Below, piece by piece: positions 1 through 8,447 of a stretch of DNA of 64,000 bases. The DNA lies in contig CAJUCE010000002.1 in NCBI GenBank assembly GCA_910584865.1, forward strand, positions 93,082-157,081, in the 5' to 3' direction. The stretch comes from an uncultured Acetatifactor sp. Its GTDB lineage: Bacteria > Bacillota > Clostridia > Lachnospirales > Lachnospiraceae. Under the pieces are notes generated by a model. That model was not told the origin of the DNA. It made no database searches and saw only the letters and a program-made list of their open reading frames with translations. Position 1 is the first letter of the stretch. The number at the start of each line of letters is the position of its first letter. The translations under genes and the position numbers were made by a program.

Positions 1-150
1 TATACCATAATTTCATGCGCTCCGGCGCATATGGAATCAGAAGTTGACTTGATGCACTTTCAAGTCAACATTATACCATAATTTCATGCGCTCCGGCGCA
101 TATGGAATCAGAAGTTGACTTGATGCGCTTTCAAGTCAACATTGTACCAT
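1..150 (-). repeat. Tandem 71-bp intergenic repeat, two copies (family A)
   Basis: Two near-identical 71-bp units occupy 1-71 and 72-142, differing at one visible base, and a third copy starts at 143. Each unit holds the stem ATGCGC-TCCG-GCGCAT (15-30 in the first) and the inverted arms GTTGACTT/AAGTCAAC. Related copies in the opposite orientation lie at about 2456-2583 and 18582-18700, and a variant at 55271-55440. The unit probably continues past the left edge of the window. No coding potential is seen. Confidence 0.8.
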
Positions 151-252
151 ATACCCTTTCCTGATGCAATTCATTGGAGGAGAAACGCATACAAAAATAT
201 TCCAATCGGAATATTATCGACAGGAAAAAATGAAAATGGCAAAATTGATATC

Positions 253-280
253 TTGACATACCTACTGCTGGTATGATAAT
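253..280 (+). promoter_or_regulatory. tetR promoter with overlapping operator
   Basis: TTGACA at 253-258 and GATAAT at 275-280 are 16 bp apart. The perfect inverted repeat CATACC-N7-GGTATG at 257-275 fills the spacer. The same half-sites with the same 7-bp spacing recur at 1087-1105 ahead of the MFS gene, so this is probably the operator of the TetR protein, giving autoregulation. Binding is inferred. Confidence 0.65.
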
Positions 281-376
281 ATAAAACTCAAGTCGGAAAT
301 CTCAGCAGCAGAAACAGTACCGGTACCGATACCAGGGGCGGCAATATGAATAGCAGAACAGGGAGGGAAGCACACG

Positions 377-1030
377 ATGTCGAGGAATAAGCATCCGGAG
401 GAGACAGTTCAGCTGATATTGGACGTGGCATTTTGCCTGTTTTTGGAGAAGGGATATGAATACACTTCCATTCAGGATATTATCGACAGACTGGGGGGGC
501 TCAGCAAGGGGGCGATCTACCATCATTTCAAGTCAAAGGAGGATATTTTGATAGCCGTTACGGACAGGATGACTGCGGAGTCCAATCAGATGTTGGCAGA
601 TATCCGGGACCGGAGGGATTTAAACGGAAGGGATAAGCTGAAAGCCATTTTCAGAGAATCTATTCAGCGCCCCGTACAAAATGAGATTTTTACAGTAGCG
701 CCGGATTTTCACAAGAATCCAAAACTTTTGTTCAGCCTTATACATGATACTGTTGAAAATGTGGCGCCCAATTATCTATTGCCGATTCTGCAGCAGGGAA
801 TAGAGGACGGTTCCATTCGGACGGAGTATCCCGAGCAGCTGGCGGAGTTGATTCTGCTTGCGGCAAATGTGTGGATGAACCCGATGATTTTCAGAGACTC
901 ACAGGAAGAAGTCCACCGTAAATTTATAGTGTTCGTCCAGATGATGCAGGGATTTGGACTGGACGTTCTGGATGAGGAGATGTTAGGACGTCTGCAGGAG
1001 CTTACATCGATCTATCGGAGGGAGAAGTGA
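377..1030 (+). CDS. TetR/AcrR-family transcriptional regulator
   Basis: A 217-residue protein with an N-terminal TetR helix-turn-helix at about residues 10-55, including the typical stretch GAIYHHFKSKEDIL in the recognition helix and linker. The rest is a helical ligand-binding domain with no family-specific signature that I recognise. ATG at 377 follows GGAGGGAA at 362-369. The gene lies 116 bp upstream of an MFS pump in the same direction, and both genes are preceded by CATACC-N7-GGTAT(G/T) inverted repeats. It is therefore probably a repressor of itself and the pump, released by a compound the pump exports. The ligand cannot be named from the sequence. Confidence 0.88.
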   Translation: MSRNKHPEETVQLILDVAFCLFLEKGYEYTSIQDIIDRLGGLSKGAIYHHFKSKEDILIAVTDRMTAESNQMLADIRDRRDLNGRDKLKAIFRESIQRPVQNEIFTVAPDFHKNPKLLFSLIHDTVENVAPNYLLPILQQGIEDGSIRTEYPEQLAELILLAANVWMNPMIFRDSQEEVHRKFIVFVQMMQGFGLDVLDEEMLGRLQELTSIYRREK

Positions 1031-1086
1031 GAGAGCGTGAAACAATTTCGTCTGCCCGGAAACGGGCAGAAAATTTTGAGGGAATA

Positions 1087-1105
1087 CATACCGACATGCG
1101 GTATT
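1087..1105 (+). promoter_or_regulatory. Second TetR-type operator, upstream of MFS gene
   Basis: The inverted repeat CATACC-N7-GGTATT at 1087-1105 matches the operator at 257-275 in both half-sites and in spacing. It lies 41 bp before the MFS start codon. No clear promoter hexamers are visible around it, so it may act on read-through or on a weak local promoter. Confidence 0.6.
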
Positions 1106-1146
1106 AACAGAAGAGAGCTACCAAAAAGAAAACGGAGGTTTGAAAA

Positions 1147-2400
1147 ATGAAGCAGAAACTTTTTAAGAGAGACTTTACTCTGGTGGTCATAGGCCAGATC
1201 ATTTCCCTGTTCGGCAATGCGACCATACGCTTTGCATTACCCCTATACCTGCTGAATCTCACAGGTTCCCCGGCGCTGTACGGTATGGTTACGGCCTGTG
1301 CTTTTATTCCTTCCATTCTGCTGTCTCCCATAGGCGGTATTGTGGCGGACAGAGTGAATAAGAGGAATATTATGGTTATCCTGGATTTTTTTACTGCGGG
1401 CGTGATTCTGACATTTCTGGTGCTCATGGACAGTGTGAATCTTGTGGGGCTTTTGACAGTCACACTGATGCTGCTCTATGGTATAGCGGGAGCCTACCAG
1501 CCCTCGGTACAGGCGAGCATTCCCGTACTGACTGATGAGGAGCATTTTATGGCCGCCAATTCTGTCATCAATATCATCAGCTCCTTTGCAGGATTGGCCG
1601 GACCGGTGCTGGGCGGGGTTCTGTACAGCGCCTGCGGGCTGAAACCTGTGTTGTGGATCTGCGCCGCATGTTTTACCATGTCTGCTGTCATGGAGATTTT
1701 TATTCGGATTCCTTTTCAGAAGCAGGTTTCGGAGGGCGGTATCTGGAAAACGGTAAAGGCGGACTTTGGGGAAAGTATTCATTTTATCTGGAAAGAAAAG
1801 CCTGTCATCGGGAAGACGCTTCTGGCTGTCTGCGGAGTCAATCTGTCTTTGTCTGCAATGATTGTTGTCGCGCTGCCCTATCTGATCACGGAGGTGTTGG
1901 ATTTTGAGACTGCCCGGGCCAATCAATTATGCGGTTTTGCAGAAGGAGCCCTGGCGGCCGGCGGACTGGCAGGAGGGATCTGTGCAGGGCTTTTTGCCGG
2001 ACGGCTATCTCTTCGGAAGGCCGGAAATCTGGTAGTTGCCTGTGCCCTGTGTGTTTTTCCCATGGGAGGCGCATTGATTGTGTTTTCTTCCGGAATTATA
2101 AACTTTATCATGATAACGATATGCTGTTTTGGCGTAATGCTGTTCTCTACGGTTTTTTCTGTGCAGATGATATCCTTTGTTCAGACGGCGACTCCCAGGA
2201 ACCTGATCGGAAAGGTGATTGCGGTGATTATGACGGTTGCCATGTGCGCACAGCCTTTAGGAAATGCACTGTACGGTATCCTGTTTGAGGCGTGCAAGGG
2301 ATTCGAGTATGCGGCGGTATTGTTTTCCGGAGTTGTGTCTCTGGGAATTGCCATGAGTATTCGTGCCGTGTTCAAAAATTATGCCGGGGAGTTGGGATGA
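1147..2400 (+). CDS. MFS transporter, DHA3/macrolide-efflux-like
   Basis: A 417-residue polytopic membrane protein with about 12 hydrophobic segments. The first helix is followed by the loop GGIVADRVNKRN at about residues 62-73, the conserved loop 2-3 motif of the major facilitator superfamily. Overall it resembles the proton-driven DHA3 drug-efflux branch (MefA-like). The start follows AACGGAGGTT at 1131-1140. Control by the TetR protein next to it is likely from the shared operator sequence. Macrolide or other drug specificity is not shown by the sequence. Confidence 0.85.
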   Translation: MKQKLFKRDFTLVVIGQIISLFGNATIRFALPLYLLNLTGSPALYGMVTACAFIPSILLSPIGGIVADRVNKRNIMVILDFFTAGVILTFLVLMDSVNLVGLLTVTLMLLYGIAGAYQPSVQASIPVLTDEEHFMAANSVINIISSFAGLAGPVLGGVLYSACGLKPVLWICAACFTMSAVMEIFIRIPFQKQVSEGGIWKTVKADFGESIHFIWKEKPVIGKTLLAVCGVNLSLSAMIVVALPYLITEVLDFETARANQLCGFAEGALAAGGLAGGICAGLFAGRLSLRKAGNLVVACALCVFPMGGALIVFSSGIINFIMITICCFGVMLFSTVFSVQMISFVQTATPRNLIGKVIAVIMTVAMCAQPLGNALYGILFEACKGFEYAAVLFSGVVSLGIAMSIRAVFKNYAGELG

Positions 2401-2455
2401 GCGCTGTATTCCGGCAGTATGCAGCGGGAAGGAGGTCTTGTTTTTTGGAGTCCGA

Positions 2456-2583
2456 CATGGTACAATGTTGACTCACAAGGACATCTGGTAAACTTCTGAT
2501 TCCATGTGCGCAGGAGCGCACAGAATTATGGTACTATAACTTTGTTCTTGGCAGGAAGCGGACGGAGGGCAGTCTTACCATGA
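2456..2583 (+). repeat. Intergenic repeat, family A copy
   Basis: This fills most of the 310-bp gap between the MFS and YitT genes. It contains AACTTCTGATTCCATG, the stem TGTGCGC-AGGA-GCGCACA (2505-2522), AATTATGGTA, and a second half resembling the copy at 18627-18700. The stem differs from other copies by paired changes. No gene is seen in the gap. Confidence 0.65.
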
Positions 2584-2710
2584 TTCTGTCAGGAGTGATG
2601 CCGATGAAATTGCTGACAATCAGGGCAGCTCTCATATCCGGAGTAAGAGAGTGCTTCCGGATGGGAACAGGCAGGAAAAGCATAGCAGGAGGCGGGAGGC
2701 GGTAGAAAAT

Positions 2711-3568
2711 ATGAGGAAGACGGTACAGGAACTGGTTGTGATGACAATTGCTACCCTGATTACGGCGGCAGCGGTTTTTTTCTTTCTGATACCAAGCCAT
2801 GCGGCGGTGAGTTCCGTATCCGGCCTGGCCATCGTACTGTCGAACTTTATTCCCTTATCCGTATCCGCCATTACCATGGCGCTGAATATCATCCTGCTGA
2901 TTGCGGGATTTCTGCTCTGCGGCCATGATTTCGGGTTCAAGACCGTGTATACATCCATTCTTCTGCCGCTGTTTATCGGTATTTTCGAGGTACTTCTGCC
3001 GGATTATACATCCCTCACCGGAGATGCCGCTCTGGACGTGGTCTGCTATATTTTTACAGTGAGCATAGGCCTGAGCATTTTGTTCAACATGAATGCCTCT
3101 TCCGGGGGGCTGGATATTATCGCCAAGATCATGAACCGGTATCTGCACATGGATCTGGGTAAGGCCATGAGCCTCAGCGGTATGGTGGTGGCGCTGAGCT
3201 CGGCATTGGTGTATGATAAGAAGACAGTGGTTCTAAGTGTCCTGGGAACTTATCTCAACGGGATGGTGCTGGACCATTTTATTTTCGGGCAGAAGATTAA
3301 GAGACGGGTCTGTATTATCTCCAAGGATAAGGAAGAGCAGATCCGGGACTGGATCTTACATACCCTGAAAAGCGGGGCAACTATCTATCAGGCACAGGGA
3401 GCTTATGACGGCGTAATCAGGAATGAAATTATTACCATTGTGGACAAAAATGAGTACCAGAAGCTGATGCAGTATGTGATAAAGGAGGATCCGGAAGCAT
3501 TTCTTACCGTTTATAATGTGAGCGATATGCGTTATGTGCCCAAGGGCGGGGCGGACGGAAATGGCTAG
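2711..3568 (+). CDS. YitT family membrane protein
   Basis: A 285-residue protein with about five hydrophobic segments in the first 190 residues (two DUF161-like halves) and a soluble C-terminal DUF2179-type domain of about 85 residues. The glycine-rich motif NASSGGLDIIAKIMNR is typical of YitT proteins. I place the start at ATG 2711 (MRKTVQEL) because AGGAGGCGGGAGGCGG lies just ahead; an upstream in-frame ATG at 2651 would add 20 charged residues. The family is widespread in Firmicutes and the transported substrate is unknown. It stands alone between a repeat and a possible structured RNA. Confidence 0.85.
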   Translation: MRKTVQELVVMTIATLITAAAVFFFLIPSHAAVSSVSGLAIVLSNFIPLSVSAITMALNIILLIAGFLLCGHDFGFKTVYTSILLPLFIGIFEVLLPDYTSLTGDAALDVVCYIFTVSIGLSILFNMNASSGGLDIIAKIMNRYLHMDLGKAMSLSGMVVALSSALVYDKKTVVLSVLGTYLNGMVLDHFIFGQKIKRRVCIISKDKEEQIRDWILHTLKSGATIYQAQGAYDGVIRNEIITIVDKNEYQKLMQYVIKEDPEAFLTVYNVSDMRYVPKGGADGNG

Positions 3569-3573
3569 TACTA

Positions 3574-3720
3574 CCTTGTGGGAATTCCAGTGAATTCAAC
3601 ACCCGCTCTTTGTGCCAGTGCTGCGTCGTCATCAGCAGGCGTGTCCGCCGCATCGCCTCCTTCTTCCTCCTTGCCCTGACACAAATATCAGGCACTGAAT
3701 TCATCGTTATTCCCGCAAGG
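3574..3720 (+). ncRNA. Possible structured RNA between YitT and deacetylase genes
   Basis: The 346-bp gap holds no convincing gene. CCTTGTGGGAAT at 3574-3585 pairs with ATTCCCGCAAGG at 3709-3720, and the inner segments TTTGTG/CACAAA and two TGAATTCA blocks can extend an imperfect long hairpin. A terminator follows at 3797-3840, so one transcript could be about 270 nt. I could not match it to 6S RNA, SRP RNA or another known class. It may instead be a relic of a mobile element. Confidence 0.3.
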
Positions 3721-3796
3721 CAATACCAGCCGGACAGACTGCGCTATAGGTGCTGCCTGCCGGGCTTCCCATGGCATTTCCTGTCAGGGACCTCTG

Positions 3797-3850
3797 TAAG
3801 CGGGCTTGTATCCCCGCTATTGTACTTTTTTCTCTTTTTTCATTTTTTAC
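3797..3850 (+). terminator. Rho-independent terminator
   Basis: AAGCGGG and CCCGCT form a short GC stem around a loop and are followed within six bases by two T-rich runs. It would end the transcript from the YitT gene or from the possible RNA at 3574. Confidence 0.6.
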
Positions 3851-3914
3851 TTTCACAAAAAAGGGGAATATGCTATACTAAAAGCTAAGAGTTTGAAAAA
3901 ATATAGGAGTAAGT

Positions 3915-4982
3915 ATGGCAAAGGAAAACAGGTCAAAAGATATTACATCAGAGAACACCGTATCACAATTCGATGTGACGGAATATGACCTGACAGAAGA
4001 GGAAATGCAGCCGGAGCCCGGGAGGAATCGATTCGGGAGACTGCATCGATGCAATATACGGATGCTGATCCTGTCCGTTATTCTGCTGATGGGACTATGT
4101 GCGATCCTGCTGGTGAGGATCAGGTCGCTGAACGGAAGGATTACGGAGCTGACGGATCAGGTGAGGCGTCTGGCTCAGGTCACAGCCAGTCAGCAGGCAT
4201 TGCTGGAGGAGCTGACGGAAGAGGCCCGTACCGCTATGGGAAATGATGCTGTAGTGGGGAATGAGGGAGAGGAGGCCCGGGAGAGCGGACAAGCTTCGGG
4301 AGAACCCGAGGAGGCGCAGGAGCAGGCGGAGGAAGTCACTGCCGCGCACAAGGTTTATCTTACTTTTGATGACGGGCCGGGAACCAATACCCAGGACATT
4401 TTGGACATTTTGGAGGAATATGATGTAAAAGCAACGTTTTTCGTGGTGGGGGAAGCCTGCGAGAAGGCGGAGGATGAGCTGAAGAAGATTGTGGAAGCCG
4501 GTCATACCCTGGGGATGCATTCGTACAGTCATAAGTATTCCGACATCTATGCGTCGGTGGACAGCTTTGCGGAGGATTTGAAGAAGCTGCAGGATTATCT
4601 TTACGAGGTAACAGGGGTTAAGAGCACGGTGTACCGTTTTCCGGGAGGCAGTTCCAATACGGTAAGCGATATCAGCATGAAGGAATTCGCAAGATATCTG
4701 GACAGTCAGGGGATCCGTTTTTTTGACTGGAATATTTCATCCGGAGACGGAGGGAGTTATCTGTTTCCCACAGAGACGATTATTGACAATTGTATGAAAA
4801 ATGTCAGTAAGTATTCGGCTTCTGTGATTCTGATGCATGATACGGCGGCAAAGACCACCACGCGGGAAGCGCTTCCGAAGATCATTGAGAAGATCCAGGC
4901 TATGGAAGATACGGTGATTCTGCCGATTACGGAGGGAACGGAACCGGTTCAGCATATTCGCTGGAAGGAAGATGAGGAATAG
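3915..4982 (+). CDS. Membrane-anchored polysaccharide deacetylase (NodB domain)
   Basis: A 355-residue protein with a cytoplasmic N-terminus, one transmembrane helix (about 49-69), a short coiled coil (70-105), an acidic linker (112-143) and a NodB domain from about 146. TFDDGP (150-155) supplies the metal-binding aspartates and HSYSH (202-206) the two metal-binding histidines; YRFPGGSSN follows near 240. The family removes N- or O-acetyl groups from peptidoglycan or other surface glycans, so it probably acts outside the membrane. A -10 TATACT at 3874-3879 and the ribosome site TAGGAGTAAGT precede it. It sits directly before pyrH. Confidence 0.88.
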   Translation: MAKENRSKDITSENTVSQFDVTEYDLTEEEMQPEPGRNRFGRLHRCNIRMLILSVILLMGLCAILLVRIRSLNGRITELTDQVRRLAQVTASQQALLEELTEEARTAMGNDAVVGNEGEEARESGQASGEPEEAQEQAEEVTAAHKVYLTFDDGPGTNTQDILDILEEYDVKATFFVVGEACEKAEDELKKIVEAGHTLGMHSYSHKYSDIYASVDSFAEDLKKLQDYLYEVTGVKSTVYRFPGGSSNTVSDISMKEFARYLDSQGIRFFDWNISSGDGGSYLFPTETIIDNCMKNVSKYSASVILMHDTAAKTTTREALPKIIEKIQAMEDTVILPITEGTEPVQHIRWKEDEE

Positions 4983-5063
4983 CGAAAGAGTTAGCGGTAA
5001 AGTGCAGGGGTCCGGCAGGGCCGGATTGAAGCAGGAATACAATAAGGGAAGGATGTGGTGACA

Positions 5064-5759
5064 ATGCAGAGGATATTATTGAAATTAAGCGGTGAGGCTT
5101 TGGCCGGAGAGAAGAAGACAGGTTTTGATGAGGGAACTGTCAGAAAGGTGGCGCTGCAGGTGAAGCAGCTGACCGACAGGGGCATTCAGGTCGGTATTGT
5201 AATCGGCGGTGGCAATTTCTGGAGAGGAAGGACCAGCGAGCATATTGACCGGGTGAAGGCTGACCAGATCGGAATGTTGGCCACGATTATGAACTGTATC
5301 TATGTATCGGAGCAGTTTCGCAGCGTGGGGATGGAGACGGATATCCTGACGCCTTTTGAATGCGGTTCATTTACGAAGCTTTTTTCCAAGGACAGAGCCG
5401 TCAGGTACCTGTCGGAAGGCAGGGTGGTATTTTTTGCAGGGGGCACCGGGCATCCTTATTTTTCGACAGATACGGGAGTGGTGCTGCGTGCCATAGAGGT
5501 GGAAGCTGACGTGATTTTGCTGGCAAAATCAATCGACGGCGTGTATGACGATGACCCCGGCAGGAATCCGGCGGCGAAGAAGTATGCGGAAGTTACCATC
5601 GGCGAGGTGATAGAGAAGAATCTGCAGGTGGTGGATATGACCGCTTCGATACTGGCCAGGGACAATAAGATGCCCATGTGGGTATTCGGCCTGAACGAAG
5701 AGGACAGCATCGTCAATACGATGGCAGGGAAATTTAACGGTACAAAAGTTATCGTATAG
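5064..5759 (+). CDS. pyrH: UMP kinase
   Basis: Phosphorylates UMP to UDP with ATP in pyrimidine nucleotide synthesis. The amino acid kinase fold is clear from LLKLSGEAL at the N-terminus, the glycine-rich GIVIGGGNFWRG, and the TDTGVVLRAIE segment and DNKMPMWVF near the C-terminus. Bacterial UMP kinases are about 235-245 residues and this is 231. I prefer ATG 5064; GTG codons at 5055 and 5058 in the same frame are also possible after GGAAGG at 5047-5052. The usual neighbours rpsB and tsf are absent upstream, but frr follows as in most bacteria. Confidence 0.95.
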   Translation: MQRILLKLSGEALAGEKKTGFDEGTVRKVALQVKQLTDRGIQVGIVIGGGNFWRGRTSEHIDRVKADQIGMLATIMNCIYVSEQFRSVGMETDILTPFECGSFTKLFSKDRAVRYLSEGRVVFFAGGTGHPYFSTDTGVVLRAIEVEADVILLAKSIDGVYDDDPGRNPAAKKYAEVTIGEVIEKNLQVVDMTASILARDNKMPMWVFGLNEEDSIVNTMAGKFNGTKVIV

Positions 5760-5878
5760 AGCCTATGAGTTTTAGACGGGCGGTACAGCCGGCATGGAGG
5801 GGATGGATCCGAGAGGGCTGACTGCCGCAGACGGCGGTCAATCTGATAGATTAAGAAAAGAAAAAGGAGAAGATGATT

Positions 5879-6430
5879 ATGGACGCCAGATTACAGCAAT
5901 ATGAGGATAAGATGAGGAAGGCGATCGAATTTCTGGAGGGGGATTACAATACGATCCGCGCAGGGCGGGCGAATCCTCACGTTCTGGACAAGATTCGCGT
6001 GGATTATTACGGAACGCCCACACCGATTCAGCAGGTGGGGAATGTGACGGTACCTGAAGCGCGTATCATTCAGATCGCGCCATGGGAGAAGTCTATGGTG
6101 AAGGCGATTGAGAAGGCGATCCAGACTTCTGATCTGGGGATCAATCCTTCCAATGACGGAAGCGTGATCCGGCTGGTATTTCCGGAGCTTACGGAGGAGC
6201 GAAGAAAAGATCTGGCAAAAGATGTGAAGAAAAAGGCAGAGGACGGCAAGGTTGCAATTCGGAACATACGCCGGGACGGCAATGATTATCTGAAGAAGCT
6301 GGGCAAATCCGATGTCTCTGAGGATGAGATCAAGCAGTTGGAAGAGCAGCTGCAGAAGGCTACCGATAAGTTTATCAAAGAAGTAGACGGGCTCATGGAG
6401 AAGAAAACCAAAGAGATTATGACTGTGTAA
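5879..6430 (+). CDS. frr: Ribosome-recycling factor
   Basis: With EF-G this protein splits the post-termination ribosome. It is 183 residues, the family size, and shows the hallmark segment DYNTIRAGRANPHVLDKI, the PTPIQQVGNV loop and the EERRKDLAKDVKKKAED helix. ATG 5879 is preferred because AAAAAGGAGA ends eight bases ahead; the ATG two codons earlier is too close to it. The gene follows pyrH in the conserved order and is separated from uppS by a terminator-like hairpin. Confidence 0.96.
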   Translation: MDARLQQYEDKMRKAIEFLEGDYNTIRAGRANPHVLDKIRVDYYGTPTPIQQVGNVTVPEARIIQIAPWEKSMVKAIEKAIQTSDLGINPSNDGSVIRLVFPELTEERRKDLAKDVKKKAEDGKVAIRNIRRDGNDYLKKLGKSDVSEDEIKQLEEQLQKATDKFIKEVDGLMEKKTKEIMTV

Positions 6431-6495
6431 AACAGTGCAGTTTTTCCTGTCTGCGGGACATGGGGCGGTGGGAGAGGGGCAGCGGAAATAACGCC

Positions 6496-6538
6496 GGGGG
6501 AGCGGAAATAGCGATAGTCTGCTCCCCCGCCATTTTTC
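6496..6538 (+). terminator. Terminator-like hairpin between frr and uppS
   Basis: GGGGGAGC (6496-6503) pairs perfectly with GCTCCCCC (6521-6528) and TTTTT follows at 6533-6537. It would stop or attenuate read-through from pyrH-frr into uppS. Confidence 0.65.
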
Positions 6539-6591
6539 GAAATACGGTATGGGATCAGAGGCATATTGTATTGGAAGGGAGTAAGCATAGG

Positions 6592-7329
6592 ATGGACCAG
6601 GAATTGAAGATGCCCCGGCATGTGGCCATCATTCTGGACGGAAACGGAAGATGGGCCAGAGCGAAAGGGATGCCGCGCAATTACGGACATGTGCAGGGAG
6701 CGAAGACGGTGGAGACGATCTGCGAGGAGGCATATCGGATGGGGATTTCGTATCTGACAGTATATGCTTTCTCCACAGAGAACTGGAACCGTCCCAAGGA
6801 CGAGGTGGATGCTCTGATGAAGCTTTTGCGCAATTATATGAAGACCTGTCTGAAGACGGCGGAGAAGAACCGCATGTGTGTCAGGGTGCTGGGGGAAAAG
6901 GCAGGGCTGGATGAGGATATCCGCATAAGGATTGCCGAGCTGGAGGAGGCTACCAGGAATAACGACGGACTGCATTTTCAGATTGCAATCAATTATGGCG
7001 GCAGAGATGAAATCGTCCGGGCGTCCAGGAAGATCGCGCGGGCTGCGGCGGAAGGAAAGCTGCGGCCGGAGGATATTACGGAGGATACCGTCAGCAGTTA
7101 CCTGGATACGGCGGGGATACCGGAGCCGGATCTGCTGATTCGGACCTGCAATGAGCAGCGCCTGTCCAATTTCCTTTTATGGCAGCTGGCTTACACGGAA
7201 TTTTATATCACGCCTGTTCCCTGGCCTGATTTTACCAAAGCAGAATTGATAAAAGCTGTGGAAGCATATAATCATAGAGAGAGAAAGCTGGGCGGATTGA
7301 AAACGGAACAATCCGGCCCTGAAGCGTAA
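6592..7329 (+). CDS. uppS: Isoprenyl transferase (undecaprenyl diphosphate synthase)
   Basis: Adds isopentenyl units in cis to farnesyl diphosphate to make the undecaprenyl carrier used for cell-wall precursors. Evidence is the catalytic DGNGRWA motif near residue 18, YLTVYAFSTENWNRP, and the C-terminal diphosphate-binding segment EQRLSNFLLWQ. Length is 245 residues, as expected. The normally RT(S/G)GE box reads RTCNE, an unusual change at the conserved glycine. ATG 6592 follows GGAAGGGAG; the open frame upstream to 6460 has no good ribosome site. It begins the cluster uppS-cdsA-dxr-rseP. Confidence 0.93.
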   Translation: MDQELKMPRHVAIILDGNGRWARAKGMPRNYGHVQGAKTVETICEEAYRMGISYLTVYAFSTENWNRPKDEVDALMKLLRNYMKTCLKTAEKNRMCVRVLGEKAGLDEDIRIRIAELEEATRNNDGLHFQIAINYGGRDEIVRASRKIARAAAEGKLRPEDITEDTVSSYLDTAGIPEPDLLIRTCNEQRLSNFLLWQLAYTEFYITPVPWPDFTKAELIKAVEAYNHRERKLGGLKTEQSGPEA

Positions 7330-7399
7330 AATACAGATAAAACAATCTCAAAACGGGAAGGCCCGTACGGAGCGGGGTTTCAAATAGGGGGATAAGTAT

Positions 7400-8206
7400 A
7401 TGTTTTGGACCAGATTGGCCAGCGGTATCGTACTGCTGGCTCTTGCAATCGGGATGATCAGCCTGGGCGGGATTCCGCTGGCACTTTTATTGTGGATAAC
7501 GTCGCTGATTGCATTCAGAGAATTGACCAGGGCATTGAAATGTGGAGGAACCGCCCTTGAGGTCCTGGGAATGGCGGGAATTACCTGCTATTACGGTATT
7601 ATCTTTTTTTCGGGAGAGCCGGTTTATCTGCTGATGTGCATTGTGGGTGTGTTTCTGGCGGTGATGTTTGACTATGTGATCACCTTCCCGAAATACCGGG
7701 CGGAGCAGGTGGCGGCCGTTGTTTTTTCTTTTTTATATGCGCCGGTTCTGCTGGCTTTTGTGTATCAGACCAGGATGTGCCCCCAGGGAATCTATACGGT
7801 ATGGATGATATTGATCAGCTCCTGGGGATGTGATACCTGCGCTTATGCGGTGGGAAAACTGATCGGCAGGAAGAAGATTTTTCCTGTCTTAAGTCCTAAG
7901 AAATCTCTGGAAGGCTGTATCGGCGGCGTGCTGGGAGCGGGGCTTCTGGGCTGGCTGTACGGGTATTTTTTCGTGGAGAGAGCGTTTCCGGATCGGAGCG
8001 TGGCCTGGGTGATCGCGCTGATCTGTGCTCTGGGGGCAGTGATGAGCATGGTGGGTGACCTGGCTGCATCCGGAATCAAACGGAATATGGAGATCAAGGA
8101 TTACGGAAAATTGATTCCCGGACACGGCGGAATCATGGACAGATTTGACAGCGTAATTGTAACGGCTCCGCTGACTTATTTTCTGACGCTGCTGATGCTG
8201 CTGTAA
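7400..8206 (+). CDS. cdsA: Phosphatidate cytidylyltransferase
   Basis: Makes CDP-diacylglycerol from phosphatidate and CTP, the branch point of phospholipid synthesis. The 268-residue protein is strongly hydrophobic with about seven to eight membrane segments and ends with the family signature, seen here as SGIKRNMEIKDYG followed by PGHGGIMDRFD. It starts 70 bp after uppS behind ATAGGGGGATAAG and belongs to the same conserved cluster. Confidence 0.94.
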   Translation: MFWTRLASGIVLLALAIGMISLGGIPLALLLWITSLIAFRELTRALKCGGTALEVLGMAGITCYYGIIFFSGEPVYLLMCIVGVFLAVMFDYVITFPKYRAEQVAAVVFSFLYAPVLLAFVYQTRMCPQGIYTVWMILISSWGCDTCAYAVGKLIGRKKIFPVLSPKKSLEGCIGGVLGAGLLGWLYGYFFVERAFPDRSVAWVIALICALGAVMSMVGDLAASGIKRNMEIKDYGKLIPGHGGIMDRFDSVIVTAPLTYFLTLLMLL

Positions 8207-8298
8207 ATTGGTTTCGGTCTGGCAGGACAGGGATTAATAAGGGTTTTATCCGTTGGAATAGATGGAGTCGGGAATGTCAGTGTAGTATTGCGTTTGAA

Positions 8299-8382
8299 GG
8301 CTTTTTCGTGTCTGTCAGGATGAAACGGACAATGAATAAGATGGCGCGGCCGGTGTAACAGGCTTTTTCGTGTCTGTCAGAA
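8299..8382 (+). repeat. Direct repeat ahead of dxr
   Basis: GGCTTTTTCGTGTCTGTCAG occurs at 8299-8318 and again at 8361-8380, 62 bp apart, in the 241-bp gap before dxr. Nothing else is recognised in the gap. It may be a duplicated leader or a regulatory target; no promoter hexamers are convincing. Confidence 0.55.
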
Positions 8383-8447
8383 TAGTACAATGGCCGGAAG
8401 AGTTTGCCGCGGACATAAAGGATGCGCAGCGGGAAGAGGTGAACAGG

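Noticed and set aside
3504..3704. Minus-strand 66-codon frame in the gap after yitT
   Set aside because: It overlaps the end of the YitT gene, has no ribosome site, and its basic composition fits a stem-rich non-coding region.
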